From NCBI GenBank assembly GCA_904373265.1, contig CAJFEE010000002.1, forward strand, positions 84,029 through 148,028: DNA of 64,000 bases. Reading direction: 5' to 3'. This DNA comes from Candidatus Harrysmithiimonas galli (GTDB lineage: Bacteria; Bacillota; Bacilli; CAJFEE01). The notes under the pieces are model-generated. The model did no database searches, was not told the origin of the DNA, and saw only the letters and a list, made by a program, of their open reading frames with translations. Positions 10,220 through 18,051 of this stretch are shown in pieces. The first letter of the stretch is position 1, and each line of letters begins with the position of its first letter. Both the position numbers and the translations under genes were made by a program.

Positions 10220-12038
10220 TGATCACACTACCTTTTCCGCTAATTTTCCAATCAACTGCTTCTATATAATGATTCCACATCTGTGCATAACGCCCACCAG
10301 CAGCCACGAGCTGATCATGCTTGCCTTCTTCTATCAGACGCCCCTTTTCCATAACAATAATCTTGTGAGCATTACGGATAGTTGAAAGTCTATGGGCAAT
10401 AATAATAACAGTCTTACCTTGCATGAGCTCTTCAAATGCCTTCTGGATAAAGTATTCATTCTCTGGATCGCTAAAAGCTGTTGCTTCATCGAGGACAATA
10501 ATAGGGGAATCCTTGATGATCGCTCTGGCAATAGCAATACGCTGACGCTCACCACCAGAAAGATGAATGCCTTTTGTTCCAACGATAGTATGATAGCCCT
10601 CCGGCAATTTAGAAATAAAATCATGACATTGGGCAGCTTTAGCAGCTTTTATCACCTGAGCTTCTGTTGCATTCTGATTTCCCATACGGATATTGTCCAA
10701 AATACTTTGCTTAAACAGGAAAATATCCTGGAATACAAAACTAACATGACGCAACAGATCATCTTGTGCTATATCTCGGATGTCCACATCACCAATTTTT
10801 ATACAACCATCAGTTACATCCCAAAATCGTGAAATCAGATTTGCAATGGTACTCTTACCACTACCAGAAGGTCCAACAATAGCAGTAATTTCACCTTTTC
10901 TTGCCGTAAAAGAAACTTGATCAATCGCTATTTCACTTTCTTTTCCTGTATAGGAAAAACGAACCTTCTCAAATATCACATCATCATTACCAGGTTTTTT
11001 AGGATGAATGGATTCTGGCATTTCTGGGATGTGCAAAATTTCATCCATACGTGCTACATTTCCGTTAATTTGCATAAAAGATTGAGAAATATACATAATT
11101 TTATTTAAAATTCCAGCAATTGCAGGAACAAATATTAAATAAAATATAAAAGTTATGGTAAAATTCTTATAATCTGTGCTATATGTGCCAATGAAAATAC
11201 CAAAAGGAACCAAAAGCAAATAAATATTGTTTATAATAGTAGTAAAAGCAGGCATACAGTTCTGCCAACCAAGAGAGTATTTTAACACCCATTCGGTATA
11301 ATCATGAATAGCATCCTTCAATCGTTTAAATGAAGATGCAGTCTGATTAAACGCCTTCACTACTGACATACCACGAACATACTCTACCGATGCGTTATTC
11401 ATTTCTTCCAACGCAGTTTGATAGTTTCTCATATTTTCTTTCATATCTTTACTTCCAAATCCAATAAACTCAGCAACAAAAGCAAGAATAATACCGACCA
11501 TTGAAACCAAACCAAACCGCCAATCTACAGTAAGTAATAAAATGACCATGACAATAGGGGCGGTAACAGAAGCAACAAAATCAGGAAATTGATGTGCAAT
11601 AAATCCTTCTATACTCTCAATATTTTCATCCATGATTTTACGCAGCCTCCCACTGCCGATTGTTAAATGGTAACCTAAAGGTAACTTGGTAATATGATCT
11701 GCAAACAGAAGCTTTAATTCATAAAGCGTTCCAAATGCTGCTAAGTGGGAACTGAAAATAGCCAAAAAATAGAACAAGATATTCGCAACAACCCCTCCCA
11801 GCGCCATCCAACCATAGCTCATTACAGCACCAATATCCAATTGACTTAGCTCTGGATAAACCTGGATGATAGAACGGATAATAAAATATACCGCAATATA
11901 TGGTATATATGATGCAATCGCAGCCAAAGAAGAAAGAATAGCAGAAAGAAAAATTAGTCCCTTCTTATTTGATGCCAGTTCCATGCATCGTGCCAAACCT
12001 GTTTTGGACTTCATTTGCTTTGGTTTTGCATTCAACAT
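10212..12038 (-). CDS. ABC half-transporter, fused membrane and ATPase domains (YbtP/IrtA-like metallophore uptake)
   Basis: A 608-residue fused half-transporter: membrane domain about 1-340, then Walker A GPSGSGKST near residue 387, signature LSGGERQR near 491, Walker B PIIVLDEATAFSDPE and the switch His IAHRL. In that Walker B block AFSDPE replaces the common ASLDPE, a mild deviation in the D-loop, so the two ATPase sites may be unequal. The ATG at 12038 follows GAGGAGG; the upstream in-frame TTG is part of the ribosome site. It has no IrtA-type siderophore-interacting domain. A large inverted repeat (12057-12111) lies immediately upstream. Confidence 0.9.
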   Translation of the reverse strand: MLNAKPKQMKSKTGLARCMELASNKKGLIFLSAILSSLAAIASYIPYIAVYFIIRSIIQVYPELSQLDIGAVMSYGWMALGGVVANILFYFLAIFSSHLAAFGTLYELKLLFADHITKLPLGYHLTIGSGRLRKIMDENIESIEGFIAHQFPDFVASVTAPIVMVILLLTVDWRFGLVSMVGIILAFVAEFIGFGSKDMKENMRNYQTALEEMNNASVEYVRGMSVVKAFNQTASSFKRLKDAIHDYTEWVLKYSLGWQNCMPAFTTIINNIYLLLVPFGIFIGTYSTDYKNFTITFIFYLIFVPAIAGILNKIMYISQSFMQINGNVARMDEILHIPEMPESIHPKKPGNDDVIFEKVRFSYTGKESEIAIDQVSFTARKGEITAIVGPSGSGKSTIANLISRFWDVTDGCIKIGDVDIRDIAQDDLLRHVSFVFQDIFLFKQSILDNIRMGNQNATEAQVIKAAKAAQCHDFISKLPEGYHTIVGTKGIHLSGGERQRIAIARAIIKDSPIIVLDEATAFSDPENEYFIQKAFEELMQGKTVIIIAHRLSTIRNAHKIIVMEKGRLIEEGKHDQLVAAGGRYAQMWNHYIEAVDWKISGKGSVINE

Positions 12039-12056
12039 AGTACAAATCCTCCTCAA

Positions 12057-12111
12057 AATTAAAATACATAATTAGGTTAGCTTTTTCTAACCTTTATTAT
12101 GTATTTTAATT
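12057..12111. promoter_or_regulatory. Long inverted repeat in front of the ABC pair (operator, attenuator or terminator)
   Basis: A left arm at 12057-12080 and a right arm at 12087-12111 pair almost perfectly (24 against 25 bases, one bulge) around a 6-base loop. The top of the stem is GGTTAG-N6-CTAACC. It lies between the S-component gene and the start of the ABC pair, ending 18 bases before the ATG. A GC-poor base argues against a classic terminator. The apical motif GTTAG-N6-CTAAC recurs at 15014-15029. Confidence 0.6.
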
Positions 12112-12206
12112 ATATTATCTGCTTTCTTCTACTCCATAACTTTTCTAGTTACTCAAAAATAGCCCGAAATTTTTATTATTCTATTGAAATAAAAGAAAGT
12201 GTTATA

Positions 12207-12824
12207 TTATATAATTCCCGCTTTTTTAAAATGTTTCTTAAATAATATCTTTGTAAGTAACGAGCCAAGCATACCCGCAATAAAAGTTACTGCTATAATT
12301 GCAATTAACATGGGACCACTTATAAAACCATATAACTGCTCCATAAAAGCAGAATCAACTCCATTAGAAGAAGTCATACTATCAATATAATTTGTCATCA
12401 TAATCACTGGCCAAAAAGTTCCCAAAGCAAAACAGCTCATATAAACAACGTATCCTATGGCGTTACTCCAAAAATTTTTATAACTACCCATACGGGAAAT
12501 AAACTCAGCCAATAATGCGCCAATAATAAAACCAAATGCACATGGCCACCCCGCACCAATTAGAAATTCAATGACACCAATGACAACTCCACTTAATAAA
12601 ATACTTCCGATTTTTGGTACCTTAACACGCATTAACATATAAATAATTCCACCCGGAATAGCTGCGATTGCAGGCCCAAATGCATACGTAACAACAGTTA
12701 CTGCGCAAGCAAAAATACACACCATTACCACAACAAAAAATAGAGCTGTAAAAATACCCAGTGTTATAAAGTCTTTTGCTTTCATTTTGTCGGAATTCCC
12801 GACTGTTCTTTTTTGGTTACTCAT
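12207..12824 (-). CDS. ECF transporter S component (MptD family)
   Basis: A 205-residue membrane protein with about five or six hydrophobic segments, starting near residue 18 (FITLGIFTALFFVVVMVC). It contains the conserved AIPGGIIYMLM block and the short charged C-terminus typical of MptD-type substrate-capture (S) components. S components bind the substrate inside the membrane and dock with the T and A subunits, whose genes lie just upstream in the same orientation. The gene begins after AAAGGAA and is separated from the ATPase gene by only 26 bases. Context suggests a metal complex or a piece of the metallophore as substrate, not a vitamin; this is inference. Confidence 0.85.
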   Translation of the reverse strand: MSNQKRTVGNSDKMKAKDFITLGIFTALFFVVVMVCIFACAVTVVTYAFGPAIAAIPGGIIYMLMRVKVPKIGSILLSGVVIGVIEFLIGAGWPCAFGFIIGALLAEFISRMGSYKNFWSNAIGYVVYMSCFALGTFWPVIMMTNYIDSMTSSNGVDSAFMEQLYGFISGPMLIAIIAVTFIAGMLGSLLTKILFKKHFKKAGII

Positions 12825-12850
12825 AATTACAGATTCCTTTCCTTTATTGA

Positions 12851-14269
12851 TTACTGTGATAAAGTTGTAGCGTCAGCATCCATTCGGATAATACGATTAC
12901 ATATCTTCATCAACAGTTCATTATCATGAGAAATTACCAAAATTGCTTTTCCCATTTTAGATAATGTACGCAAAATTTTCGCTACACTATCCATATTTTT
13001 ATAGTCTAAACCACTTGTAGGCTCATCAAAAATAATAACCTCGGTATCCATCAATACCGCCACACCAATAGCAACACGTTGTTTTTGTCCTCCTGATAAC
13101 GCCATCGGATGACATTCTTTATATGAAAATAGATTTAGTTTTTTTAAAATATCATTAATTTTTTCTGTTCCATAATATTTCTTGCCTGCATTCGCCATTA
13201 CCATTTCTTGATAAACACTATTGGTAAAAAGCTGGTAATCCGGATCTTGCATCACCATATATGCAGATCGTGTTCGTTTTTTCCATGAAACATTTTTACC
13301 CATAAAAAGAATTTCACCAGAGATTTCCTTTTGCAAACCACATAAAGTTCTTGCTAAAGTTGTCTTGCCACAGCCATTTTTCCCAATAATCCCAACGATC
13401 TCTCCTGGATACACAGAAAAGTTAATCTTTGAAGTAACTGGATGTTTGTCATAACCAACCACAAGATTCTTCATTTGTACCACAGCTACATCATCTCGTT
13501 TGGGATCCCCCACAGAAAGCGTAAGTTGAGTAGGTGTAAAACTCCTTAGTCCCAGGCTCTCATATACATCAGAACGAATCTTCTTAAATGCATCTACTGT
13601 CCATTCTCCTTTTATTCGTCCCTGCTCCATTACAATAATACGATCAACAATTTCTCTTAAAAAATACAATCTATGTTCCGATATAAGAATTGTTTTACCT
13701 TGTGACTTGATCAATAGAAGCAGTCTTTGCAATTCCTTAATTGCATCTGGATCAAGATTTGATGATGGCTCATCCAAAACAAATATATCCGGATTTGGTG
13801 CATAAACACTGGCAAATGCAATGGTTTGCTTTTGTCCACCAGACAAATCAAATATGTTCCGATTGACCAACTTTTCAATATGTAACTCTGAAATTGTTTT
13901 CTGATAACGATCTTGCATTTGTTTATATGGCACACCTTTATTCTCCATACCAAATACAATCTCACTATCTGTATTCAAACTGAAAAACTGACTTCTAGGA
14001 TTTTGAAAAACCGAACCAATCTTTTCTGACAAATCATGTGGTTGTATTGATTCAGTATCAATCCCTTCAATACAAACACGACCTGTCATATTCCCCTCAT
14101 AAAAATGCGGAATGAGCGTGTTCACTAATCTTGTTACACAAGTCTTTCCACATCCAGATTCTCCGGTAAGAAGTACACATTCTCCCTTATTTATATGAAT
14201 TGTAACATCATGCAGACTTTCTTCTTCTGCAGCAGAATACCGAAACGATACATTATCTATATCAATCAC
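12851..14269 (-). CDS. ECF transporter fused double ATPase (EcfA-EcfA')
   Basis: A 472-residue protein holding two ABC ATPase domains. The first (about 1-230) has Walker A GESGCGKT at 36-43, signature FDLSGGQKQT and Walker B DIFVLDEPSSNLDPD. The second (about 260-472) has Walker A GKNGCGKT near 292-300, signature LSGGQKQR and Walker B VIIFDEPTSGLDYK. Both switch His residues (SEHRL, SHDNE) are present. It replaces the usual separate EcfA1 and EcfA2 genes. The start is GTG at 14269 after GGGAGAG, two bases past the T-component stop. It energises the T/S pair encoded either side. Confidence 0.92.
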   Translation of the reverse strand: MIDIDNVSFRYSAAEEESLHDVTIHINKGECVLLTGESGCGKTCVTRLVNTLIPHFYEGNMTGRVCIEGIDTESIQPHDLSEKIGSVFQNPRSQFFSLNTDSEIVFGMENKGVPYKQMQDRYQKTISELHIEKLVNRNIFDLSGGQKQTIAFASVYAPNPDIFVLDEPSSNLDPDAIKELQRLLLLIKSQGKTILISEHRLYFLREIVDRIIVMEQGRIKGEWTVDAFKKIRSDVYESLGLRSFTPTQLTLSVGDPKRDDVAVVQMKNLVVGYDKHPVTSKINFSVYPGEIVGIIGKNGCGKTTLARTLCGLQKEISGEILFMGKNVSWKKRTRSAYMVMQDPDYQLFTNSVYQEMVMANAGKKYYGTEKINDILKKLNLFSYKECHPMALSGGQKQRVAIGVAVLMDTEVIIFDEPTSGLDYKNMDSVAKILRTLSKMGKAILVISHDNELLMKICNRIIRMDADATTLSQ

Positions 14270-14271
14270 TT

Positions 14272-14976
14272 TTAAACTCTCCCATAAATTTTATATTTGT
14301 AATAAAACAATAAAATGAATAATGTAACAAAAATACTCAAAACCAAAACATCGCTTTTATGTATCTTAAAAATCACAAATGATGATCTTTTTTCCGGATT
14401 ATCAAGTCCCCTTGTTATAGCAGAAGCAGAAAGTTCTTCTGAAATGGAGGCAGACCGCATGATAATTGGAACAAACATCGCTTCTAATAATATGAATGGT
14501 CTGGTCAATATATTTCTTAACGAAAAAGTAATCCCTCTAAGCTTCATTGCATCATAGATATTACGCATTTCTTCACCGAATGTCGGAAAAAAACGCAATG
14601 TCATAGCAAATGTAATAACAATGCTTCGAGGTATTCTAAGTGAATACATGGCCGCAATCATTTCATTCACCTTAGTCGTTGCAATAAATGTAGAAGCAAA
14701 AAGTACAATTGGAATCATTACTCGGATAAACAAAGTAAAAATTGACACAATACTATATATAGATTGTGGTGCATAACTGCATACTTCTTGGATTAGCACA
14801 ATAACTATATAAAATATAGCGTATTTGCATACCCGTTTCTTTTGTCCCATCAACAAGACCAGTAGACAAATTGCTATAAAACATATACTACCAAGCACAA
14901 AATCTTTTAATCCAAATACCATAAAATTAATCATGACAAAAAGAATCAACTTCATACGTGTATCTATAACGAACAT
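14272..14976 (-). CDS. ECF transporter T component (EcfT/CbiQ-like)
   Basis: A 234-residue membrane protein with about five to six hydrophobic segments and the coupling-helix region typical of EcfT: FFPTFGEEMRNIYDAMKLRG and the second ASAITRGLDNPEKR motif (Ala-Arg-Gly type). These helices couple the ATPases to the S component. The start at 14976 is preferred over the ATG at 15009, since AAGAGGCGG lies just ahead of 14976, and the extra 11 residues would be coded by the arm of the terminator hairpin at 14998-15045. It is the first gene of the T-A-S operon. Confidence 0.88.
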   Translation of the reverse strand: MFVIDTRMKLILFVMINFMVFGLKDFVLGSICFIAICLLVLLMGQKKRVCKYAIFYIVIVLIQEVCSYAPQSIYSIVSIFTLFIRVMIPIVLFASTFIATTKVNEMIAAMYSLRIPRSIVITFAMTLRFFPTFGEEMRNIYDAMKLRGITFSLRNILTRPFILLEAMFVPIIMRSASISEELSASAITRGLDNPEKRSSFVIFKIHKSDVLVLSIFVTLFILLFYYKYKIYGRV

Positions 14977-14997
14977 CCTACCGCCTCTTACTAAAAT

Positions 14998-15045
14998 AAA
15001 ATATGCCATTAAAGTTAGAAATAACTAACTTCAATGGCATATTTT
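14998..15045 (-). terminator. Long hairpin after the AraC-type regulator gene
   Basis: Arms at 14998-15018 and 15025-15045 pair over 21 bases with one mismatch around a 6-base loop, and the minus-strand right arm ends in TTTTATTTT. It lies 70 bases past the regulator stop, so it is a likely terminator, but its apical motif AGTTAG-N6-CTAACT matches the repeat before the ABC pair, so a regulatory role is also possible. Confidence 0.6.
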
Positions 15046-15114
15046 ACATCATATTCAATTTCTTTTCTGCTCCATTCATTTAAAAAACGAACGAAAATAA
15101 CCCATTCATTCTAT

Positions 15115-16056
15115 TTATTTTTGCTTTTTCCTATAATCTTTAGGAAGCTCATCATAAACAGATTGAAATGCTTTTGCAAATTTACTGGCATTACTATATC
15201 CCAATTCAGCCGCAATTTCTCCTATTTTCCGTTTTCCTTCTAATAAATACTGCGCAGCTAGATTCATTTTATATTTTTTCAAATATGCATAAGGTGTATC
15301 TCCATATATCTGCGCAAAAATTGAATGAAATAGTGAGAGATTTATATGTTCCTCCTTTGTTAATTTATTTAAAGAAGGTCTTTCGTCCAAATGAGATACC
15401 AAATAATCATGTATTCTTTTCGTCGCTTGAATCTGTCCTTTGTCAAAATACTTAAAATCACATCCATTATTCAGCGTCAATTGATCCATATGATAGAGTA
15501 ATTCTATAGCTTTTATTTTAAAATATCCTATCTGCTCTATTCCATTAGCAGCGTACAATTCAGAAAACAACTGCTGCAATTTTGACGGCGTATTGCTAAC
15601 ATACCAACCTTTCTCCAAGTCTAAAGTTGTCCCGATTTTTTCTAAATGAATGGGTACCATTCCCATCATCCAATGCATACCAGGATCTAAAGCCTGTTTA
15701 TCAATAACTAAAGACACGCCACTATATTTTTGCAATGAAAACGAAAAAGAAATAGGCAAATATTTTGTTCCATTTACACTAAAATACCCCTCTGGCAAAT
15801 ATGCCATTGTATGATTTGCAAATTCGCATTCATACCTTCCAAACCTGCAATGGCTAATCGCAATAATATCAGAATTAAATTTTTGAGATTCAAACACTTC
15901 CGTTGTATTAAATTCAAGAAAACTAATTTGTACCCCGGCAAATAAATTATAATTTGTTACAGTTCCTTTACCTTCACACCCATAATCCACTATATTATAA
16001 TTTTCCTTCTGCTCAATTACTTTCGCCTGGGCACCATACCATTCTTGTTTAAACAT
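15115..16056 (-). CDS. AraC-family regulator (PchR/YbtA-like)
   Basis: A 313-residue protein. The C-terminal 100 residues hold two helix-turn-helix motifs of the AraC family (LNKLTKEEHINLSLFHSIF and IGEIAAELGYSNASKFAKAF, then the PKDYRKK end). The N-terminal 200 residues show no known ligand domain beyond similarity in layout to PchR, the regulator that senses ferri-pyochelin inside the cell. Its place between the biosynthetic and transport genes suggests that it activates the cluster when the loaded metallophore returns. The ATG at 16056 follows a strong GGGGGGAT site; the upstream ATG at 16098 has none. Confidence 0.88.
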   Translation of the reverse strand: MFKQEWYGAQAKVIEQKENYNIVDYGCEGKGTVTNYNLFAGVQISFLEFNTTEVFESQKFNSDIIAISHCRFGRYECEFANHTMAYLPEGYFSVNGTKYLPISFSFSLQKYSGVSLVIDKQALDPGMHWMMGMVPIHLEKIGTTLDLEKGWYVSNTPSKLQQLFSELYAANGIEQIGYFKIKAIELLYHMDQLTLNNGCDFKYFDKGQIQATKRIHDYLVSHLDERPSLNKLTKEEHINLSLFHSIFAQIYGDTPYAYLKKYKMNLAAQYLLEGKRKIGEIAAELGYSNASKFAKAFQSVYDELPKDYRKKQK

Positions 16057-16079
16057 GATCCATCCCCCCTTTTTATATA

Positions 16080-16115
16080 GGTTCGTTTTGACTAGCAATA
16101 AACTCTAGTCCTATT
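16080..16115. promoter_or_regulatory. Inverted repeat upstream of the AraC-type gene
   Basis: GACTAG and CTAGTC, nine bases apart, lie within the 70-base gap between the frameshifted hydrolase gene and the regulator, about 35 bases before the regulator ATG. It is a candidate operator, perhaps for autoregulation. Confidence 0.3.
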
Positions 16116-16126
16116 TTTGCTATTTG

Positions 16127-16904
16127 TTAACTTTTCTGTCCTTGCATGTATTCAATCAGTATTTTGCTAATCTGATTAGGGTATTGACTCAAAACCTCTG
16201 CATGCCCCATTCCTGAAAATTCTTTAGAAAAAAATTGCCCTTTAACTCTTTTTCTCAAAATTTCTTTTGACTGAATTGCAAACACCTCTGCCTCACCATA
16301 TAAGAATACTACTGGACAGACAAGTTTTTTTTAAAATATTATATTTATAACACTCATAAGCGGATTGATATAAAGTTTTTAAACCAATCTTGTCATTCAT
16401 CATTTTTGAAAGTATCTTAATCTCATCTTTATTCTCATACCCCAACTGTTTTTTAACATATGAATTCATATATTTCTTCGATAAAATCCTTTTAAATTGC
16501 AATGTCATTACAAAGGCAGATATTTTACACTTCCACCCCATATTTACAAATTGTGCACCATCTAATACCAACATACTTACATGAATTATTTGTCTATCAC
16601 ACAGCTCTGTAACAATAGTGGCACCAAATGAAATTCCATATGCCAAATCAACACTGTCAACCTTCTTCTTCCTAAGGACTGCTTCAATGCCTGAAACAAT
16701 ATTCATAATAGCAATTTTGGCCTTTTTATCCTCTTCATTGCGATGTCCAGGAAGCTCTGGAATAATCATAAAATATTTATCCTTTAGTTTTTCTATAATG
16801 TTCTCAAAACATTTTTTCCAATAAAACCCCATTCCATGTACAAGAATTATTTTTGGATTCCTTTTATTACCAATAAAATGACAATTATATGTATCCTTCC
16901 TCAT
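16127..16904 (-). pseudogene. Alpha/beta hydrolase (thioesterase-like), frameshifted in an A8 tract
   Basis: The frame opened by the ATG at 16904 ends early at 16293 with a non-family tail after NILKK. The next frame continues as KKLVCPVVFLYGEAE and ends GMGHAEVLSQYPNQ... at 16127, which is the expected C-terminal half with the catalytic His. Removing one A from the run of eight (minus strand, about 16324-16332) restores a 258-residue protein with LVHGMG, nucleophile GISFGA and GMGHAE. The ATG overlaps the reductase stop by 20 bases and follows AGGAGCGG, so the two are coupled. In the cluster it could act as a proofreading hydrolase. The break may be genuine, phase-variable or a sequencing error. 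Confidence 0.8.
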
Positions 16905-17979
16905 AAATTTCCGCTCCTATTTCGTTTTTAAAAATCTCGTCATTACAGTACACTTGTATTTTGCTTGCAGCAATAATAGATTTCATTTCATGGAAAGCAA
17001 CTATATCCGGTGCATAATATATTCCAGGTTTCATTTTTTTATTTATTATTGATTCAATTACAGAACACAAAACAACTGCACTAATATCACTGCTATTTTG
17101 GGCTTTTAATACAATATTCTTTTTCTTTTTTTCTTCTTGCACATATCCGATCACTGTGATATTTATTTCACAATTTCTCTTTATGCCGATTTCTTTACTA
17201 ACAATCTGACGAATTTGTTGAGCACATTGCTTAAGTACTTCTATTTCCTTTGAATCCATATATGACCAAACTGCTTTTTGCATAATATGCATAATTTCAT
17301 CACTTAACACAGGAGCATACCATATTGCCGATTCAGGTTTATATTTTTTTGCTATTCTATCAATCTCTGCTGTATAATATTTTTGCGTCATGAATTCATT
17401 ATTTTCATAGTCTCTTATTTCCACATAATTTTTATCCCGTTTTTTCGAACCTTTGTAGTAATAACAACCTGATTCACCAAATCCTTTTATTCCACTCAGA
17501 ATAAAATCCACTACCCCATATAAACTGGGTACTTGATTATCAATATGGATCCCATAAATCTCGTTTACTTTGTCCAAAGTTTCACATAAAACACACATTA
17601 ATATACCTGTCATTCCAGGAAAACAGCCACTCGATAAAACAGCCAGCCCTTTGTCCTTATATTCTATTAATTTTTTCTCCAGACTTTCAGCTCCAAAAGG
17701 ATCAATATACACAACACCTGCCTCTAATGTAGCCTTCGCTATAGTTTCACTAGTTAAAAATGAAGCTCCAGCACAATTAACTACAATATCACATTCCTCA
17801 ATAAACTTTTGTAATTCCTGTTTTTTTTCTACATCCACCTGAAAATATTTTACCTGATCTATCATTTTACTTGGAGATTTCTGGTGATATGTGGCTTTTA
17901 TAGTAAATTTCTTATGCAGCAGTTCAACTACACGTTTGCCAATTTCTCCAGTACTACCTAAAATTCCAATATTATCCAT
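16885..17979 (-). CDS. Saccharopine-dehydrogenase-type reductase, candidate thiazoline reductase
   Basis: A 364-residue protein with an N-terminal NAD(P)-binding fold: GILGSTGEIGKRV at residues 4-16, then IVVNCAGASF and the GCFPGMTG loop, as in the saccharopine dehydrogenase NADP-binding family. Thiazoline metallophore pathways need a reductase to turn one thiazoline into a thiazolidine; PchG and Irp3 do this with an unrelated (Gfo/Idh-type) protein, while a different reductase, PchK, serves enantio-pyochelin. The position directly after NRPS3 supports that role, by inference. A lysine-pathway enzyme is the alternative but is not supported by the neighbours. It follows AGAGAGGAT; a hairpin precedes it at 18003-18045. 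Confidence 0.75.
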   Translation of the reverse strand: MDNIGILGSTGEIGKRVVELLHKKFTIKATYHQKSPSKMIDQVKYFQVDVEKKQELQKFIEECDIVVNCAGASFLTSETIAKATLEAGVVYIDPFGAESLEKKLIEYKDKGLAVLSSGCFPGMTGILMCVLCETLDKVNEIYGIHIDNQVPSLYGVVDFILSGIKGFGESGCYYYKGSKKRDKNYVEIRDYENNEFMTQKYYTAEIDRIAKKYKPESAIWYAPVLSDEIMHIMQKAVWSYMDSKEIEVLKQCAQQIRQIVSKEIGIKRNCEINITVIGYVQEEKKKKNIVLKAQNSSDISAVVLCSVIESIINKKMKPGIYYAPDIVAFHEMKSIIAASKIQVYCNDEIFKNEIGAEIYEEGYI

Positions 17980-18002
17980 TTTTTATCCTCTCTATTATTG
18001 AA

Positions 18003-18045
18003 GGGCATATTAACAAGAATACCTTGATATTCCTACAATATGCCC
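18003..18045 (-). promoter_or_regulatory. Two-tier hairpin between NRPS3 and the reductase gene
   Basis: GGGCATATT (18003-18011) pairs with AATATGCCC (18037-18045), and an inner GAATA pairs with TATTC. It fills most of the 72-base gap and no T-run follows on the minus strand, so RNA processing, attenuation or expression tuning within the operon is more likely than full termination. Confidence 0.5.
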
Positions 18046-18051
18046 ACAAAT

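Noticed and set aside
12057..12111. Reading the repeat as a standard DtxR box
   Set aside because: The half-sites resemble it (TTAGGTTAG, CTAACC) but a six-base spacer replaces the tight core, so I kept it as an unassigned inverted repeat.
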